Source of the DNA: Gammaproteobacteria bacterium
Lineage (GTDB): Bacteria; Pseudomonadota; Gammaproteobacteria; GCA-001735895
Direction of reading: 5' to 3'
NCBI GenBank assembly: GCA_003645435.1
Contig: QNFD01000174.1
Location: 1-6,197 of the forward strand
DNA length: 6,197 nt
Part shown: positions 1 to 6,197 of the stretch, piece by piece
Position numbering within the stretch: position 1 is the first letter of the stretch
How the letters are laid out: each line of letters begins with the position of its first letter
Position numbers and translations under genes: made by a program
Notes under the pieces: generated by a model
The model's input: the letters and a program-made list of their open reading frames with translations, nothing else
Databases searched by the model: none
Told to the model about the DNA's origin: nothing

Positions 1-354
1 AAAACTACAAAGCCCGCGGAAGAAGCCGTAGCGGAAGAAGCCGTAGCGGAAGAAGCCGTAGCGGAAGAAGCCGTAGCGGAAGAAGCCGTAGCGGAAGAAG
101 CCGTAGCAGAAGAAGCCGTAGCAGAAGAAGCTGTAGCAGAAGAAGCTGTAGCAGAAGAAGCTGTAGCAGAAGAAGCACCGGTAGAAACCGCGACGCCTGA
201 GAAGGCTGCGGTTAAAAAGGCTGCAACCAAAAAAGCCGCGACCAAGAAAGCTGCGACCAAGAAGGCTGCAACTAAAAAAGCCGCGACCAAGAAGGCTGCA
301 ACTAAAAAAGCTGCGACCAAGAAGGCTGCAACCAAAAAGGCAGTTAGTGATTAA
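1..354 (+). CDS. rpsB: Probable 30S ribosomal protein S2, C-terminal repeat tail (5' truncated by window edge)
   Basis: The frame is open from base 1 and gives 117 codons before TAA at 352-354. The visible residues start KTTKP. Residues 6-60 are ten AEEAV units plus one AEEAP. A short linker (VETATPE, 61-67) follows, then KAAVK, eight KAATK units (73-112) and the end KAVSD. The identity is inferred from synteny: rpsB lies directly upstream of tsf in nearly all bacteria, and no conserved S2 fold residues are inside the window. S2 is a small-subunit protein that helps bind S1 and position mRNA; E. coli S2 is about 240 residues and has no such tail. Ala/Lys-rich tails resembling AlgP or histone H1-like proteins usually bind nucleic acid, and that role is only inferred here. 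The alternative is a separate Ala/Lys/Glu-rich protein inserted between rpsB and tsf. I am confident of the frame and moderately confident of the gene name. Confidence 0.72.
   Translation, partial: KTTKPAEEAVAEEAVAEEAVAEEAVAEEAVAEEAVAEEAVAEEAVAEEAVAEEAVAEEAPVETATPEKAAVKKAATKKAATKKAATKKAATKKAATKKAATKKAATKKAATKKAVSD
16..180 (+). repeat. Acidic 15-bp tandem array, 11 units (AEEAV)
   Basis: There are eleven head-to-tail 15-bp units in frame with the coding sequence. Units at 16-105 are six identical copies of gcggaagaagccgta. The unit at 106-120 changes gcg to gca. The three at 121-165 also change gcc to gct. The last, at 166-180, ends gcaccg and encodes AEEAP. Variation therefore increases steadily towards the 3' end, as expected for recent slippage or unequal-crossover expansion at the 5' side. 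The unit length is a multiple of three, so copy-number change keeps the frame. The array carries 22 Glu and no basic residue. Confidence 0.97.
202..351 (+). repeat. Basic 15-bp tandem array (KAATK), ten units including diverged ends
   Basis: Ten 15-bp units encode KAAVK (202-216), eight perfect KAATK (217-336) and a degenerate KAVSD (337-351) that runs into the stop codon. The eight central units fall into two DNA types: AAG GCT GCA ACY AAA (217, 262, 292, 322) and AAA GCY GCG ACC AAG (232, 247, 277, 307). Their order is a-b-b-a-b-a-b-a, which suggests partial duplication in 30-bp steps. The protein repeat is perfect over eight units while the DNA varies synonymously, which points to selection on the peptide or to an older array than the acidic one. 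The encoded stretch has 19 Lys and only the terminal Asp as an acidic residue. Confidence 0.95.
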
Positions 355-367
355 TTGAAACCCGGTA

Positions 368-432
368 CAGGGGTGGTAACGAGTTTGTTCTAAGACGCCC
401 CTGACTTTGTAATTCCTGAATGCAGGATTCAG
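368..432 (+). promoter_or_regulatory. Inverted repeats in the rpsB-tsf intergenic region
   Basis: CAGGGG at 368-373 pairs with CCCCTG at 398-403 and can extend by a T-G and a G-C pair (8 bp, loop of about 22 nt). CTGAAT at 416-421 pairs with ATTCAG at 427-432 across a 5-nt loop. The latter overlaps an alternative hairpin, TCCTG 414-418 with CAGGA 423-427. None is followed at once by a good U-tract; the only T-run (446-451) is 13 nt beyond the second stem. These look more like an attenuator or processing site than a strong terminator. Partial termination between rpsB and tsf is known in E. coli, and the analogy here is inference. No convincing -35/-10 promoter pair was found at 355-462. Confidence 0.4.
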
Positions 433-451
433 AGAGTTACTATTATTTTTT

Positions 452-456
452 GAGGT
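452..456 (+). promoter_or_regulatory. Shine-Dalgarno site of tsf
   Basis: GAGGT lies 6 nt upstream of the GTG at 463, just after a T-run (446-451). It supports GTG as the tsf start, since no in-frame ATG fits the conserved N-terminus. Confidence 0.8.
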
Positions 457-462
457 ATTGAA

Positions 463-1335
463 GTGGCTATAACAGCATCTTTAGTGAAAGAACTGCGCGA
501 ACGAACCGGTTCGGGCATGATGGAATGTAAAAAAGCGCTGGTCGAGAGTGATGGCGATATAGAAGCAGCAGCGGAAGCAATGCGAAAATCTGGAGCAGCA
601 AAAGCTGATAAAAAAGCCGGACGTGTTGCGGCGGATGGCGCCATTAAGGTCATAGTGACCGAAGATAGAAAGACGGCGGTTATTCTCGAGATCAATTCGG
701 AAACCGATTTTGTTGCCAAGGATGATAATTTCCAGGCTTTTGTCGATGGAGTATTACAGACCATATTGCAGCAAAAACCATCAGATGTTAAAGAGTTAGC
801 AGGCCTGTCGATTGCAGACGGGGAAACCGTCGAAGAAGCGCGTCAGGTATTAATTTCCAAAATCGGAGAAAATATTCAGGTTCGTCGTTTTGAGATTGTC
901 CAATCTGACCAGGGTGTATCTTCCTACTTACATGGTTCACGTATCGGTGTGCTCGTAAATTCCAGCGCGACCGCCGAAATGGGACGCGATATCGCCATGC
1001 ACGTTGCCGCGGTTAATCCACAGTTTACCGATGAAAAGGCGGTTCCAGTGGAATTTATCGAAAAAGAAAAAGGCATATTAATCGCCCAGGCGCAAGATAG
1101 CGGCAAGCCACCGGAGATCATTGAAAAAATGATTCAGGGGCGGTTGAAGAAATTTCTCGCCGAGATAACCCTGATCGACCAGCCGTTTGTAAAAGATCCA
1201 GATCAGACTGTTGGCCAACTGTTATCAACCGCAGATGCATCGGTTTCCAGTTTTACTCGATACGAGGTCGGCGAAGGCATCGAAAAGAAAGTTGAAGACT
1301 TCGCTGCGGAAGTTGCATCGCAGTTAAATAGCTAA
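463..1335 (+). CDS. tsf: Elongation factor Ts (EF-Ts)
   Basis: EF-Ts is the cytoplasmic guanine-nucleotide exchange factor that releases GDP from EF-Tu during translation. The product is 290 residues (E. coli 283). The N-terminal UBA-like domain, residues 1-55, reads ITASLVKELRERTGSGMMEC and then KKAL, the classic family signature. The second signature, EINSETDFVAK (76-86), contains the TDF residues (81-83) that insert into EF-Tu. The middle dimerisation region includes HGSRIGVLV and IAMHVAA, and the C-terminal part has GKPPEIIEKM, VGQLL and EVGEGIEKK. The start is GTG, preceded by a well-placed GAGGT. The gene follows probable rpsB after 108 bp and is closed by a strong terminator, so rpsB-tsf probably form one unit. 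Nothing abnormal is seen in the protein. Confidence 0.98.
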   Translation: MAITASLVKELRERTGSGMMECKKALVESDGDIEAAAEAMRKSGAAKADKKAGRVAADGAIKVIVTEDRKTAVILEINSETDFVAKDDNFQAFVDGVLQTILQQKPSDVKELAGLSIADGETVEEARQVLISKIGENIQVRRFEIVQSDQGVSSYLHGSRIGVLVNSSATAEMGRDIAMHVAAVNPQFTDEKAVPVEFIEKEKGILIAQAQDSGKPPEIIEKMIQGRLKKFLAEITLIDQPFVKDPDQTVGQLLSTADASVSSFTRYEVGEGIEKKVEDFAAEVASQLNS

Positions 1336-1337
1336 CC

Positions 1338-1366
1338 TAAAGGCCGCTTAACGCGGCCTTTATTCT
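1338..1366 (+). terminator. Rho-independent terminator after tsf
   Basis: A perfect 10-bp stem, TAAAGGCCGC (1338-1347) with GCGGCCTTTA (1353-1362), closes a 5-nt TTAAC loop. A short T-rich tract (1359-1366) overlaps the descending arm. It begins 3 nt after the tsf stop codon and ends only 13-16 nt before the pyrH start, so it separates rpsB-tsf from pyrH. The T-tract is broken by A and C, so some read-through is plausible. Confidence 0.85.
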
Positions 1367-1378
1367 ATAGTGAACAAG

Positions 1379-2110
1379 ATGGCAAAACTAAAATATAAGC
1401 GAATACTGGTAAAGTTAAGTGGTGAGGCCCTGATGGGGCAGTCTGATTTTGGTATTGATCCGAAGATAGTCGCACGCAAGGCGGGCGAACTAAAATCGCT
1501 GCATGATGCCGGCGTTGAGATTGGCGTTGTCGTCGGCGGGGGCAATATGTTCCGTGGGGAGAAACTGGCGGCAGCTGGTCTCGATCGCGTAACTGGCGAT
1601 CACATGGGAATGCTGGCGACGGTTATGAATGCACTTGTGCTGCGCGATAGCCTGCAGTTGTGTGGAGCAAGAACCTCGGTAATGTCAGGCCTTGATATCC
1701 CTCAGGTATGCGATAGATATACGCAACACGCCGCAAGAGAGAAAGTATCGTCTGGCGAAATAGTGATATTCGCAGCTGGAATGGGCAGTCCTTACTTTAC
1801 CACCGATACCGGCGCCAGCCTCAGGGCTATCGAAATTCAGGCTGACTTGATGATCAAGGCAACCAAGGTTGATGGCATCTACGACAAGGATCCGGTTAAA
1901 TACAACGATGCAATCAAGTTCGATCTGCTCAATTATGATCAGGCCATCGATCAGCGCCTGGGCGTGATGGATGTTGCAGCAATGATCCTGTGCAACGATA
2001 ATGCGCTTGAAATGGTAGTTTGTAACATTAACACCCCCGGCGCCTTGTTGAATCTGGCGCAAGGGAAAATGGTCGGCACACATGTCGTCTATAAAGAGGC
2101 AAAAGAATGA
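1379..2110 (+). CDS. pyrH: Uridylate kinase (UMP kinase)
   Basis: PyrH phosphorylates UMP to UDP with ATP. It is the bacterial hexameric UMP kinase of the amino-acid kinase fold, allosterically controlled by GTP and UTP. From ATG 1379 the product is 243 residues (E. coli 241). Visible motifs are the N-terminal KLSGEALMG (12-20), the glycine-rich [11 protein letters not shown] (50-60), [14 protein letters not shown] (73-86), the acceptor-site SPYFTTDT (137-144) and [13 protein letters not shown] (160-172). The segment before SPYFTTDT reads GMG, where GTG or GNP-like forms are common; this is minor. A GTG at 1370 is in frame and would add MNK. ATG 1379 was preferred because [10 protein letters not shown] aligns better with the family. 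Neither start has a clear Shine-Dalgarno sequence, and the tsf terminator ends just upstream. The 3' end overlaps frr by ATGA. Confidence 0.97.
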   Translation: MAKLKYKRILVKLSGEALMGQSDFGIDPKIVARKAGELKSLHDAGVEIGVVVGGGNMFRGEKLAAAGLDRVTGDHMGMLATVMNALVLRDSLQLCGARTSVMSGLDIPQVCDRYTQHAAREKVSSGEIVIFAAGMGSPYFTTDTGASLRAIEIQADLMIKATKVDGIYDKDPVKYNDAIKFDLLNYDQAIDQRLGVMDVAAMILCNDNALEMVVCNINTPGALLNLAQGKMVGTHVVYKEAKE

Positions 2111-2664
2111 TAAACGATATAAAACAGGATGCTTTATCACGCATGAACAAGAGCATCGATGCATTTAAAGTCGAACTCTCTAAAATCAGGACTGGTCGAG
2201 CCCATGTAAGTCTGCTCAATCATATAACGGTCGATTTTTATGGCAGTGAGGTACCGATAGGACAGGCTGCTAACCTGTCAGTTGAAGATGCGCGAACCCT
2301 GACCGTAACACCCTGGGACAAGAGTATGGTGCCGGTGATTGAAAAAGCTATCATGAGTTCCGACCTGGGACTGAATCCTTCAACGGCGGGAACCGTTATT
2401 CGTGTGCCTATGCCGCCTTTAACCGAAGAGCGCCGTAAAGAACTGGTCAAGGTGGTGCGTGAGCTGGCGGAAAACTCGCGAATTGCGGTTCGTAATATTC
2501 GTCGCGATGCCAACAACGATTTAAAATCCCTGTTGAAAGACAAGGATATTTCTGAAGACGAGGATCACAAGGGGCAGGATATGGTGCAACAGGTTACCAA
2601 TCAGTCCACAGATGAAATCGAAGCGTTGTTACAGACCAAAGAAAAAGAATTGATGGAAATATAA
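2107..2664 (+). CDS. frr: Ribosome recycling factor
   Basis: RRF, with EF-G, splits post-termination ribosomes into subunits in the cytoplasm. The product has exactly the 185 residues of the E. coli protein. The N-terminal half of the three-helix bundle includes [12 protein letters not shown] (26-37). The smaller beta/alpha domain II spans roughly 31-105, with TVTPWDKS (66-73) and LGLNPSTAG (87-95). The long C-terminal helices carry Arg110, Arg129 and Arg132 in the conserved VRNIRRDAN segment, the residues that contact 23S rRNA in E. coli RRF. The ATG overlaps the pyrH TGA (ATGA) and is preceded by AAGAGG at 2094-2099 with a 7-nt spacer, so translation is probably coupled to pyrH while having its own good ribosome-binding site. 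Confidence 0.99.
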   Translation: MINDIKQDALSRMNKSIDAFKVELSKIRTGRAHVSLLNHITVDFYGSEVPIGQAANLSVEDARTLTVTPWDKSMVPVIEKAIMSSDLGLNPSTAGTVIRVPMPPLTEERRKELVKVVRELAENSRIAVRNIRRDANNDLKSLLKDKDISEDEDHKGQDMVQQVTNQSTDEIEALLQTKEKELMEI

Positions 2665-2676
2665 CTGGTACTGCCC

Positions 2677-3417
2677 GTGGCCCTGGATAAAAAACAGGCG
2701 ACATCAGTTCCCCGGCACGTCTGTATCATCATGGATGGAAATGGGCGGTGGGCAAAAAAACGGCTGATGCCGCGAGCGCTTGGACACCGCAAAGGTGTTG
2801 AGATTACCCGAAAAGCGGTCGAATTTTTCGTGCGCTCGGGTGTTAAACATTTGACCCTGTTTGCCTTTAGCAGTGAAAACTGGAATCGTCCAAAAGAAGA
2901 AGTCAGTACGCTAATGGAGCTGTTTATGCATTCATTGAGGAAATATTCCGTAGAGTTAAATGAAAAGGGTATTCGTATCCGCTTTATTGGTGATCGCGAT
3001 GCGTTTTCTAATGATCTACGAGACCAGATTGCTGCTACGGAATTATTGACTGCAAGCAACGACTTGATGACATTGAATATTGCCGCCAACTATGGAGGTC
3101 AGTGGGACATCCTGAAAGCGGTAAAAACAATTGCCGGCAAACTACAGCGTAACGAGATAAATCCTGAACAAATCGATAGCGCCCTGTTTGAATCGGCCCT
3201 TTCATTAAGCGCCACCCCCGATCCTGATTTATTTATCAGAACCGGAGGTGAGCAAAGAGTCAGTAATTTCCTGCTGTGGCAAATCGCATACGCAGAACTT
3301 TATTTTACCAATGTGCTTTGGCCGGATTTTAACGAAGATGAAATGCAAAAGGCGCTGGATGTTTATTCGCAGAGACAACGACGTTACGGAAAGACGGGTG
3401 ATCAAGTAGGTATTTAG
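2677..3417 (+). CDS. uppS: (2E,6E)-farnesyl-diphosphate-specific undecaprenyl diphosphate synthase
   Basis: UppS (also ispU) adds cis-isoprene units from IPP to farnesyl diphosphate, giving C55 undecaprenyl diphosphate, the lipid carrier for peptidoglycan and O-antigen. The product is 246 residues, close to the usual length of about 250. The catalytic MDGNGRWAK (19-27) carries Asp20, equivalent to E. coli Asp26. GHRKG (36-40), FAFSSENWNRP (62-72), NIAANYGG (134-141) and the C-terminal DLFIRTGGEQRVSNFLLWQ (184-202) complete the cis-prenyltransferase signature. The start must lie before the MDG motif. The TAA of frr at 2662 is in the same frame, and GTG 2677 is the only standard start between that stop and the motif. 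It lacks an evident Shine-Dalgarno sequence and lies 12 nt after frr, so translation may depend on frr. It sits next to dxr of the same isoprenoid route. Confidence 0.98.
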   Translation: MALDKKQATSVPRHVCIIMDGNGRWAKKRLMPRALGHRKGVEITRKAVEFFVRSGVKHLTLFAFSSENWNRPKEEVSTLMELFMHSLRKYSVELNEKGIRIRFIGDRDAFSNDLRDQIAATELLTASNDLMTLNIAANYGGQWDILKAVKTIAGKLQRNEINPEQIDSALFESALSLSATPDPDLFIRTGGEQRVSNFLLWQIAYAELYFTNVLWPDFNEDEMQKALDVYSQRQRRYGKTGDQVGI

Positions 3418-3453
3418 TATGGATGAACCCACAGCTATATTGATGAAGAAGTC

Positions 3454-4275
3454 ATGCTGAAGCAACGCGTGATAACCGCGATAGTACTGGCCAGTGTATT
3501 TGCCGGTACTATTTTGTTCGCAGACCCTAAATGGCTGGTTGTCCTGATTGCCGTGGTGATGTTTGCCGCCTGTTACGAAATTCTGGCGCTTACTCTCAAA
3601 CCCGATCTCTGGGCAGGGGTAATTGGCGCCATCATGTATGCGATCCTGTTCTGGGTATTCAATGAATCGATAGACCCTCGTGTTAATTATTACCAGTCGC
3701 TAGCCGGTGTTTTTGGATGGATTTTGATTTCCGGGTTCCTATTTTTTTACCGGTTTTCCGGGAAATGGTCGCTATCGGCACGGCTGTCGCAATTGGTTCT
3801 GGCCCTTTCTTTAATATGGATATGCGGGCATGGACTGGTGTTTATTCACCAGCATTTTCAGCATGGCGGCTGGATTATGCTCTATCTTCTGACGCTCGTC
3901 TGGGTAGCCGATATCGGCGCCTATTTTAGCGGCCGTAAGTTTGGAAAGCACAAGCTCGCGCCCGGCATAAGTCCCGGTAAAACCTGGGAAGGCGTGGCAG
4001 GCGGTGTAATACTGAATGTGCTCTGGATGCTGATCGTTTTCCAGATTAGCTATGGGTGGGATATGAAGTTATGGCAATTTATCCTTATCGGCCTGGCGAC
4101 CTCGTTGATTTCGGTGGTTGGCGATTTGTATGAGAGTATTTTGAAACGGGAAGCGGGCGTTAAAGATAGCGGAAAGCTCTTGCCGGGGCATGGCGGTGTA
4201 CTCGACCGTCTCGACTCAATAATAGCGGCAACGCCGGTGTTTCTCAGCGGGCTTTACGCCGCGGGGATAGTGTAG
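3454..4275 (+). CDS. cdsA: Phosphatidate cytidylyltransferase (CDP-diacylglycerol synthase)
   Basis: CdsA is an inner-membrane enzyme that converts phosphatidic acid and CTP to CDP-diacylglycerol, the precursor of all major bacterial phospholipids. The product is 273 residues, a typical length. It is strongly hydrophobic, with about eight likely membrane segments; the first is near residues 6-23 and the next near 27-46. The family signature spans 228-254: SILKR, then K237-D238, then PGHGG (244-248) and DRLD (251-254), which carry the metal- and CTP-binding residues. Upstream of the signature lie WVADIGAYFSGRKFGKHKLA and SPGKTWEG, also typical of the family. ATG 3454 is the first ATG in frame after a stop at 3424 and has only a weak purine-rich GAAGAAG upstream. 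The gene ends directly against dxr with no spacer. Confidence 0.98.
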   Translation: MLKQRVITAIVLASVFAGTILFADPKWLVVLIAVVMFAACYEILALTLKPDLWAGVIGAIMYAILFWVFNESIDPRVNYYQSLAGVFGWILISGFLFFYRFSGKWSLSARLSQLVLALSLIWICGHGLVFIHQHFQHGGWIMLYLLTLVWVADIGAYFSGRKFGKHKLAPGISPGKTWEGVAGGVILNVLWMLIVFQISYGWDMKLWQFILIGLATSLISVVGDLYESILKREAGVKDSGKLLPGHGGVLDRLDSIIAATPVFLSGLYAAGIV

Positions 4276-5463
4276 ATGAAGCAAATCACCATTCTCGGTG
4301 CGACCGGGTCGATCGGCTCAAGTACTCTCGACGTTATCGCCCGACATCCCGATAAATATACGGTTTATGCTTTAACAGCCAATACCAATGTTGAGCAGAT
4401 GGCAAGAATTTGTTCAATCCATAACCCACGTTACGCGGTGATGGGTAATCAGCAAAGTGCCGCGGAGCTGACAAAGATATTATCGGCTACTACGACTGAA
4501 GTCGTCTGTGGTGATCAGGCACTGGCACAGGTAGCCGAGGATGCAGATGTAGAGATAGTTGTAGCGGCAATTGTCGGTTCCGTGGGACTAATGCCGACAC
4601 TGGCCGCGGTTAGAGCGGGAAAACGCGTATTATTGGCCAACAAGGAGTCACTGGTTATGGCGGGCTCGCTGTTTATGGATGAGGTGGTACGCCATGCGGC
4701 CGAACTGATTCCCGTCGATAGTGAACACAACGCGATTTTTCAGTGTCTACCATCGGGGTATTTAAATAATCTTTCCGAAAAAGGTGTTACTCGAATATTG
4801 TTAACTGGTTCCGGCGGGCCCTTTCGAGAATTACCGCTGGAAGAGTTCGACCGGGTTACTCCGGCCCAGGCGGTTGCTCATCCTAACTGGGATATGGGTC
4901 CAAAAATTTCGGTGGATTCAGCAACCATGATGAACAAGGGCCTGGAGTTAATTGAAGCCTGCTGGCTGTTTGGCATGGACGAGTCCGATATTGAAATTGT
5001 GCTGCATAAACAAAGTATCGTGCATTCAATGGTGGCTTATAATGACGGCTCGGTGTTGGCGCAATTGGGTAATCCCGATATGCGCACACCAATTGCGAAT
5101 GCATTAGCATGGCCTGACCGGATTAGCAGTGGCGTAGAATCATTGGATTTATTACGGGTTAGTCGGTTAGACTTTGAACAGGCCGATGAAATCAGGTTTC
5201 CCTGTTTACGGCTGGCCCGTGACGCATTTAAACAGGGTGGTACCAGCATGGCTATATTGAATGCCGCAAATGAAGTGGCGGTGGAGAATTTTTTGAATCA
5301 TCGTATTAAATTTAGTGATATACCTAAATTAATTGAACAAACCCTGCAACAAATCAACTCAAGTAGTGCAGACAGCCTGGAGGTAGTTCTGTCCGCGGAT
5401 ACTGAAGCGAGGGCCTATGTACATCAACAACTGGCTGAAGCCGGGCTGCGTCTATCATCGTGA
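4276..5463 (+). CDS. dxr: 1-deoxy-D-xylulose 5-phosphate reductoisomerase
   Basis: Dxr catalyses the first committed step of the MEP pathway, turning DXP into 2-C-methyl-D-erythritol 4-phosphate with NADPH and a divalent metal. It feeds the IPP that UppS, encoded two genes upstream, consumes. The product is 395 residues (E. coli 398). The Rossmann NADPH motif GATGSIG is at 8-14, and [12 protein letters not shown] (119-130) is conserved. Metal ligands are Asp148, Glu150 and Glu224, in [10 protein letters not shown] and MMNKGLE. Substrate-site residues Ser179 (TGSGGPFR), His202, Trp205 and Lys221 are present, so the enzyme should be active and of the fosmidomycin-sensitive family. The C-terminal helical domain contains [13 protein letters not shown]. 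The ATG follows the cdsA TAG immediately, with GGGGA at 4263-4267 as a possible ribosome-binding site. Confidence 0.99.
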   Translation: MKQITILGATGSIGSSTLDVIARHPDKYTVYALTANTNVEQMARICSIHNPRYAVMGNQQSAAELTKILSATTTEVVCGDQALAQVAEDADVEIVVAAIVGSVGLMPTLAAVRAGKRVLLANKESLVMAGSLFMDEVVRHAAELIPVDSEHNAIFQCLPSGYLNNLSEKGVTRILLTGSGGPFRELPLEEFDRVTPAQAVAHPNWDMGPKISVDSATMMNKGLELIEACWLFGMDESDIEIVLHKQSIVHSMVAYNDGSVLAQLGNPDMRTPIANALAWPDRISSGVESLDLLRVSRLDFEQADEIRFPCLRLARDAFKQGGTSMAILNAANEVAVENFLNHRIKFSDIPKLIEQTLQQINSSSADSLEVVLSADTEARAYVHQQLAEAGLRLSS

Positions 5464-6197
5464 ATTTTCTAACCATAATTGAAAGTGTAGCCGCGTTTAT
5501 AGTTGCAATTGGTGTACTGGTCACGATCCATGAATTCGGTCACTATTGGGTGGCGCGCAAAATGGGCGTCAAGGTGCTGCGATTTTCGGTCGGCTTTGGT
5601 AAGCCCCTGTGGATTAAAAAGGCGGGTGAAGACCAGACCGAGTATGTAGTCGCCGCCATCCCATTCGGTGGCTACGTGAAGATGCTGGATGAACGCGAAG
5701 GTGAAGTGGCGGAGCAAGACCTCGACCGCGCGTTCAATCGTAAAAGCGTATGGCGGCGATTCGCCATTGTTGCGGCAGGTCCTATATTCAATTTTATTTT
5801 TGCTATTGTCGCCTATTACCTGATATATCTGGCTGGAGTGAATGGAATCAGGCCCATGGTTGGTGAGGTTGCTAATCCGAGTCCGGCCTATTCAGCAGGC
5901 GTTAAGTTGCAGGATACTATTCTGTCGGTTAACGGGGTAGAAACAATTAGCTGGGAAAAAGCAAGATTTACCCTGCTCGCGGAGTCGGTTGATCGCGGAT
6001 CGATTATCCTCGTGGTACAGGGCCTTGATAAACAAATTATCGAAAAAACTCTTGATATCAGCGGGTTGAGACTGTTACAGGATGAGCAGATAGATTTAAT
6101 GGGTGAACTTGGGCTTTCGATGTGGCGTCCTGATATCCCCCCTGTCATTGACGAAGTAATACCAGGTGGCGCAGCCGCGGCTGCAGGCCTATTGGCT
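5460..6197 (+). CDS. rseP: RseP site-2 intramembrane zinc metalloprotease, N-terminal part (3' truncated by window edge)
   Basis: RseP is the inner-membrane S2P protease that cleaves the anti-sigma factor RseA after DegS, releasing sigma-E during envelope stress; it also clears remnant signal peptides. The window holds 246 codons of a protein usually about 450 residues long. The frame is open to the last base. Residues 10-32 form the first membrane segment with the zinc motif HEFGH (24-28, catalytic Glu25). GGYVKMLDE (70-78) is the conserved membrane-associated beta-loop, and [11 protein letters not shown] (105-115) starts the second membrane segment. A PDZ domain follows at about 128-220, with a second beginning at [20 protein letters not shown] 5460 overlaps the dxr TGA (GTGA). 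The next in-frame ATG would remove HEFGH, so GTG is the supported start. No strong Shine-Dalgarno sequence is seen, which suggests coupling to dxr. Confidence 0.97.
   Translation, partial: MNFLTIIESVAAFIVAIGVLVTIHEFGHYWVARKMGVKVLRFSVGFGKPLWIKKAGEDQTEYVVAAIPFGGYVKMLDEREGEVAEQDLDRAFNRKSVWRRFAIVAAGPIFNFIFAIVAYYLIYLAGVNGIRPMVGEVANPSPAYSAGVKLQDTILSVNGVETISWEKARFTLLAESVDRGSIILVVQGLDKQIIEKTLDISGLRLLQDEQIDLMGELGLSMWRPDIPPVIDEVIPGGAAAAAGLLA

Noticed and set aside
16..180. CRISPR or phage-type direct repeats
   Set aside because: The units are contiguous with no spacers, are exact codon multiples and continue an open reading frame to a stop, so they are coding tandem repeats.
355..383. TTGAAA at 355-360 as a -35 box for a tsf promoter
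   Set aside because: No -10-like hexamer lies 16-18 bp downstream.
368..403. A strong rho-independent terminator after rpsB
   Set aside because: The stem is GC-rich, but the loop is over 20 nt and it is followed by actttgtaatt rather than a U-tract, so it is kept only as a possible attenuator.
1685..2164. 159-codon open frame on the minus strand across pyrH and frr
   Set aside because: It is antisense to two intact conserved genes, shows no family resemblance or ribosome-binding site, and is best explained as a shadow.
2601..3089. 162-codon open frame on the minus strand across frr and uppS
   Set aside because: It lies opposite the catalytic region of uppS, has low-information composition and no recognisable motif.
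3419..3460. Thirteen-codon ORF (MDEPTAILMKKSC) between uppS and cdsA, overlapping the cdsA start
   Set aside because: It could be a leader peptide, but it has no ribosome-binding site evidence, no regulatory amino-acid run and no hairpin. A chance ORF of this length is expected.
3717..3929. 70-codon + strand frame inside cdsA
   Set aside because: It is nested in an alternative frame of an intact membrane-protein gene, with no ribosome-binding site and no recognisable motif.
5888..6148. 86-codon minus-strand frame opposite rseP
   Set aside because: It is antisense to the PDZ region of a clearly coding frame that runs to the window edge.

Overview
The window is a stretch of the conserved gammaproteobacterial translation and envelope-biogenesis cluster. 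All genes are on the + strand, in the order [rpsB 3' end]-tsf-pyrH-frr-uppS-cdsA-dxr-rseP [5' part]. This order, with dxr between cdsA and rseP, matches Pseudomonas-type gammaproteobacteria; in E. coli dxr lies directly after frr. Protein sequences resemble gammaproteobacterial homologues throughout, so the source is probably a non-enteric gammaproteobacterium of moderate GC. The species cannot be named from this sequence.

Positions 1-354 hold the end of a reading frame open at the left edge, most likely the C-terminal tail of ribosomal protein S2 by synteny. It is made almost entirely of two pentapeptide arrays: eleven acidic AEEAV-type units, then a basic KAATK array ending in Ser-Asp. This is the one clearly unusual element in the window. 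A 108-bp intergenic region with two small inverted repeats follows, then tsf (EF-Ts), which ends at a strong rho-independent terminator (1338-1366). pyrH (UMP kinase) starts almost at the foot of that hairpin with no obvious Shine-Dalgarno sequence. From pyrH onward the genes are tightly packed. pyrH/frr overlap by 4 nt, frr-uppS are 12 nt apart, uppS-cdsA 36 nt, cdsA-dxr 0 nt, and dxr/rseP overlap by 4 nt. No terminator was seen after 1366, so pyrH to rseP look like one transcription unit that continues past the right edge.

Functionally, S2, EF-Ts and ribosome recycling factor (Frr) serve translation, and PyrH supplies UDP for RNA and sugar-nucleotide synthesis. Dxr makes the MEP-pathway isoprenoid precursor and UppS builds undecaprenyl diphosphate for wall and LPS synthesis. 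CdsA makes CDP-diacylglycerol for phospholipids, and RseP is the intramembrane protease of the envelope stress response.

The genes from tsf onward are ordinary and intact, with the expected catalytic residues. No RNA gene, mobile element, CRISPR array, phage gene or pseudogene was found, and I see no evidence of a new multi-gene system. The repeat tail at the left edge is what merits a second look.
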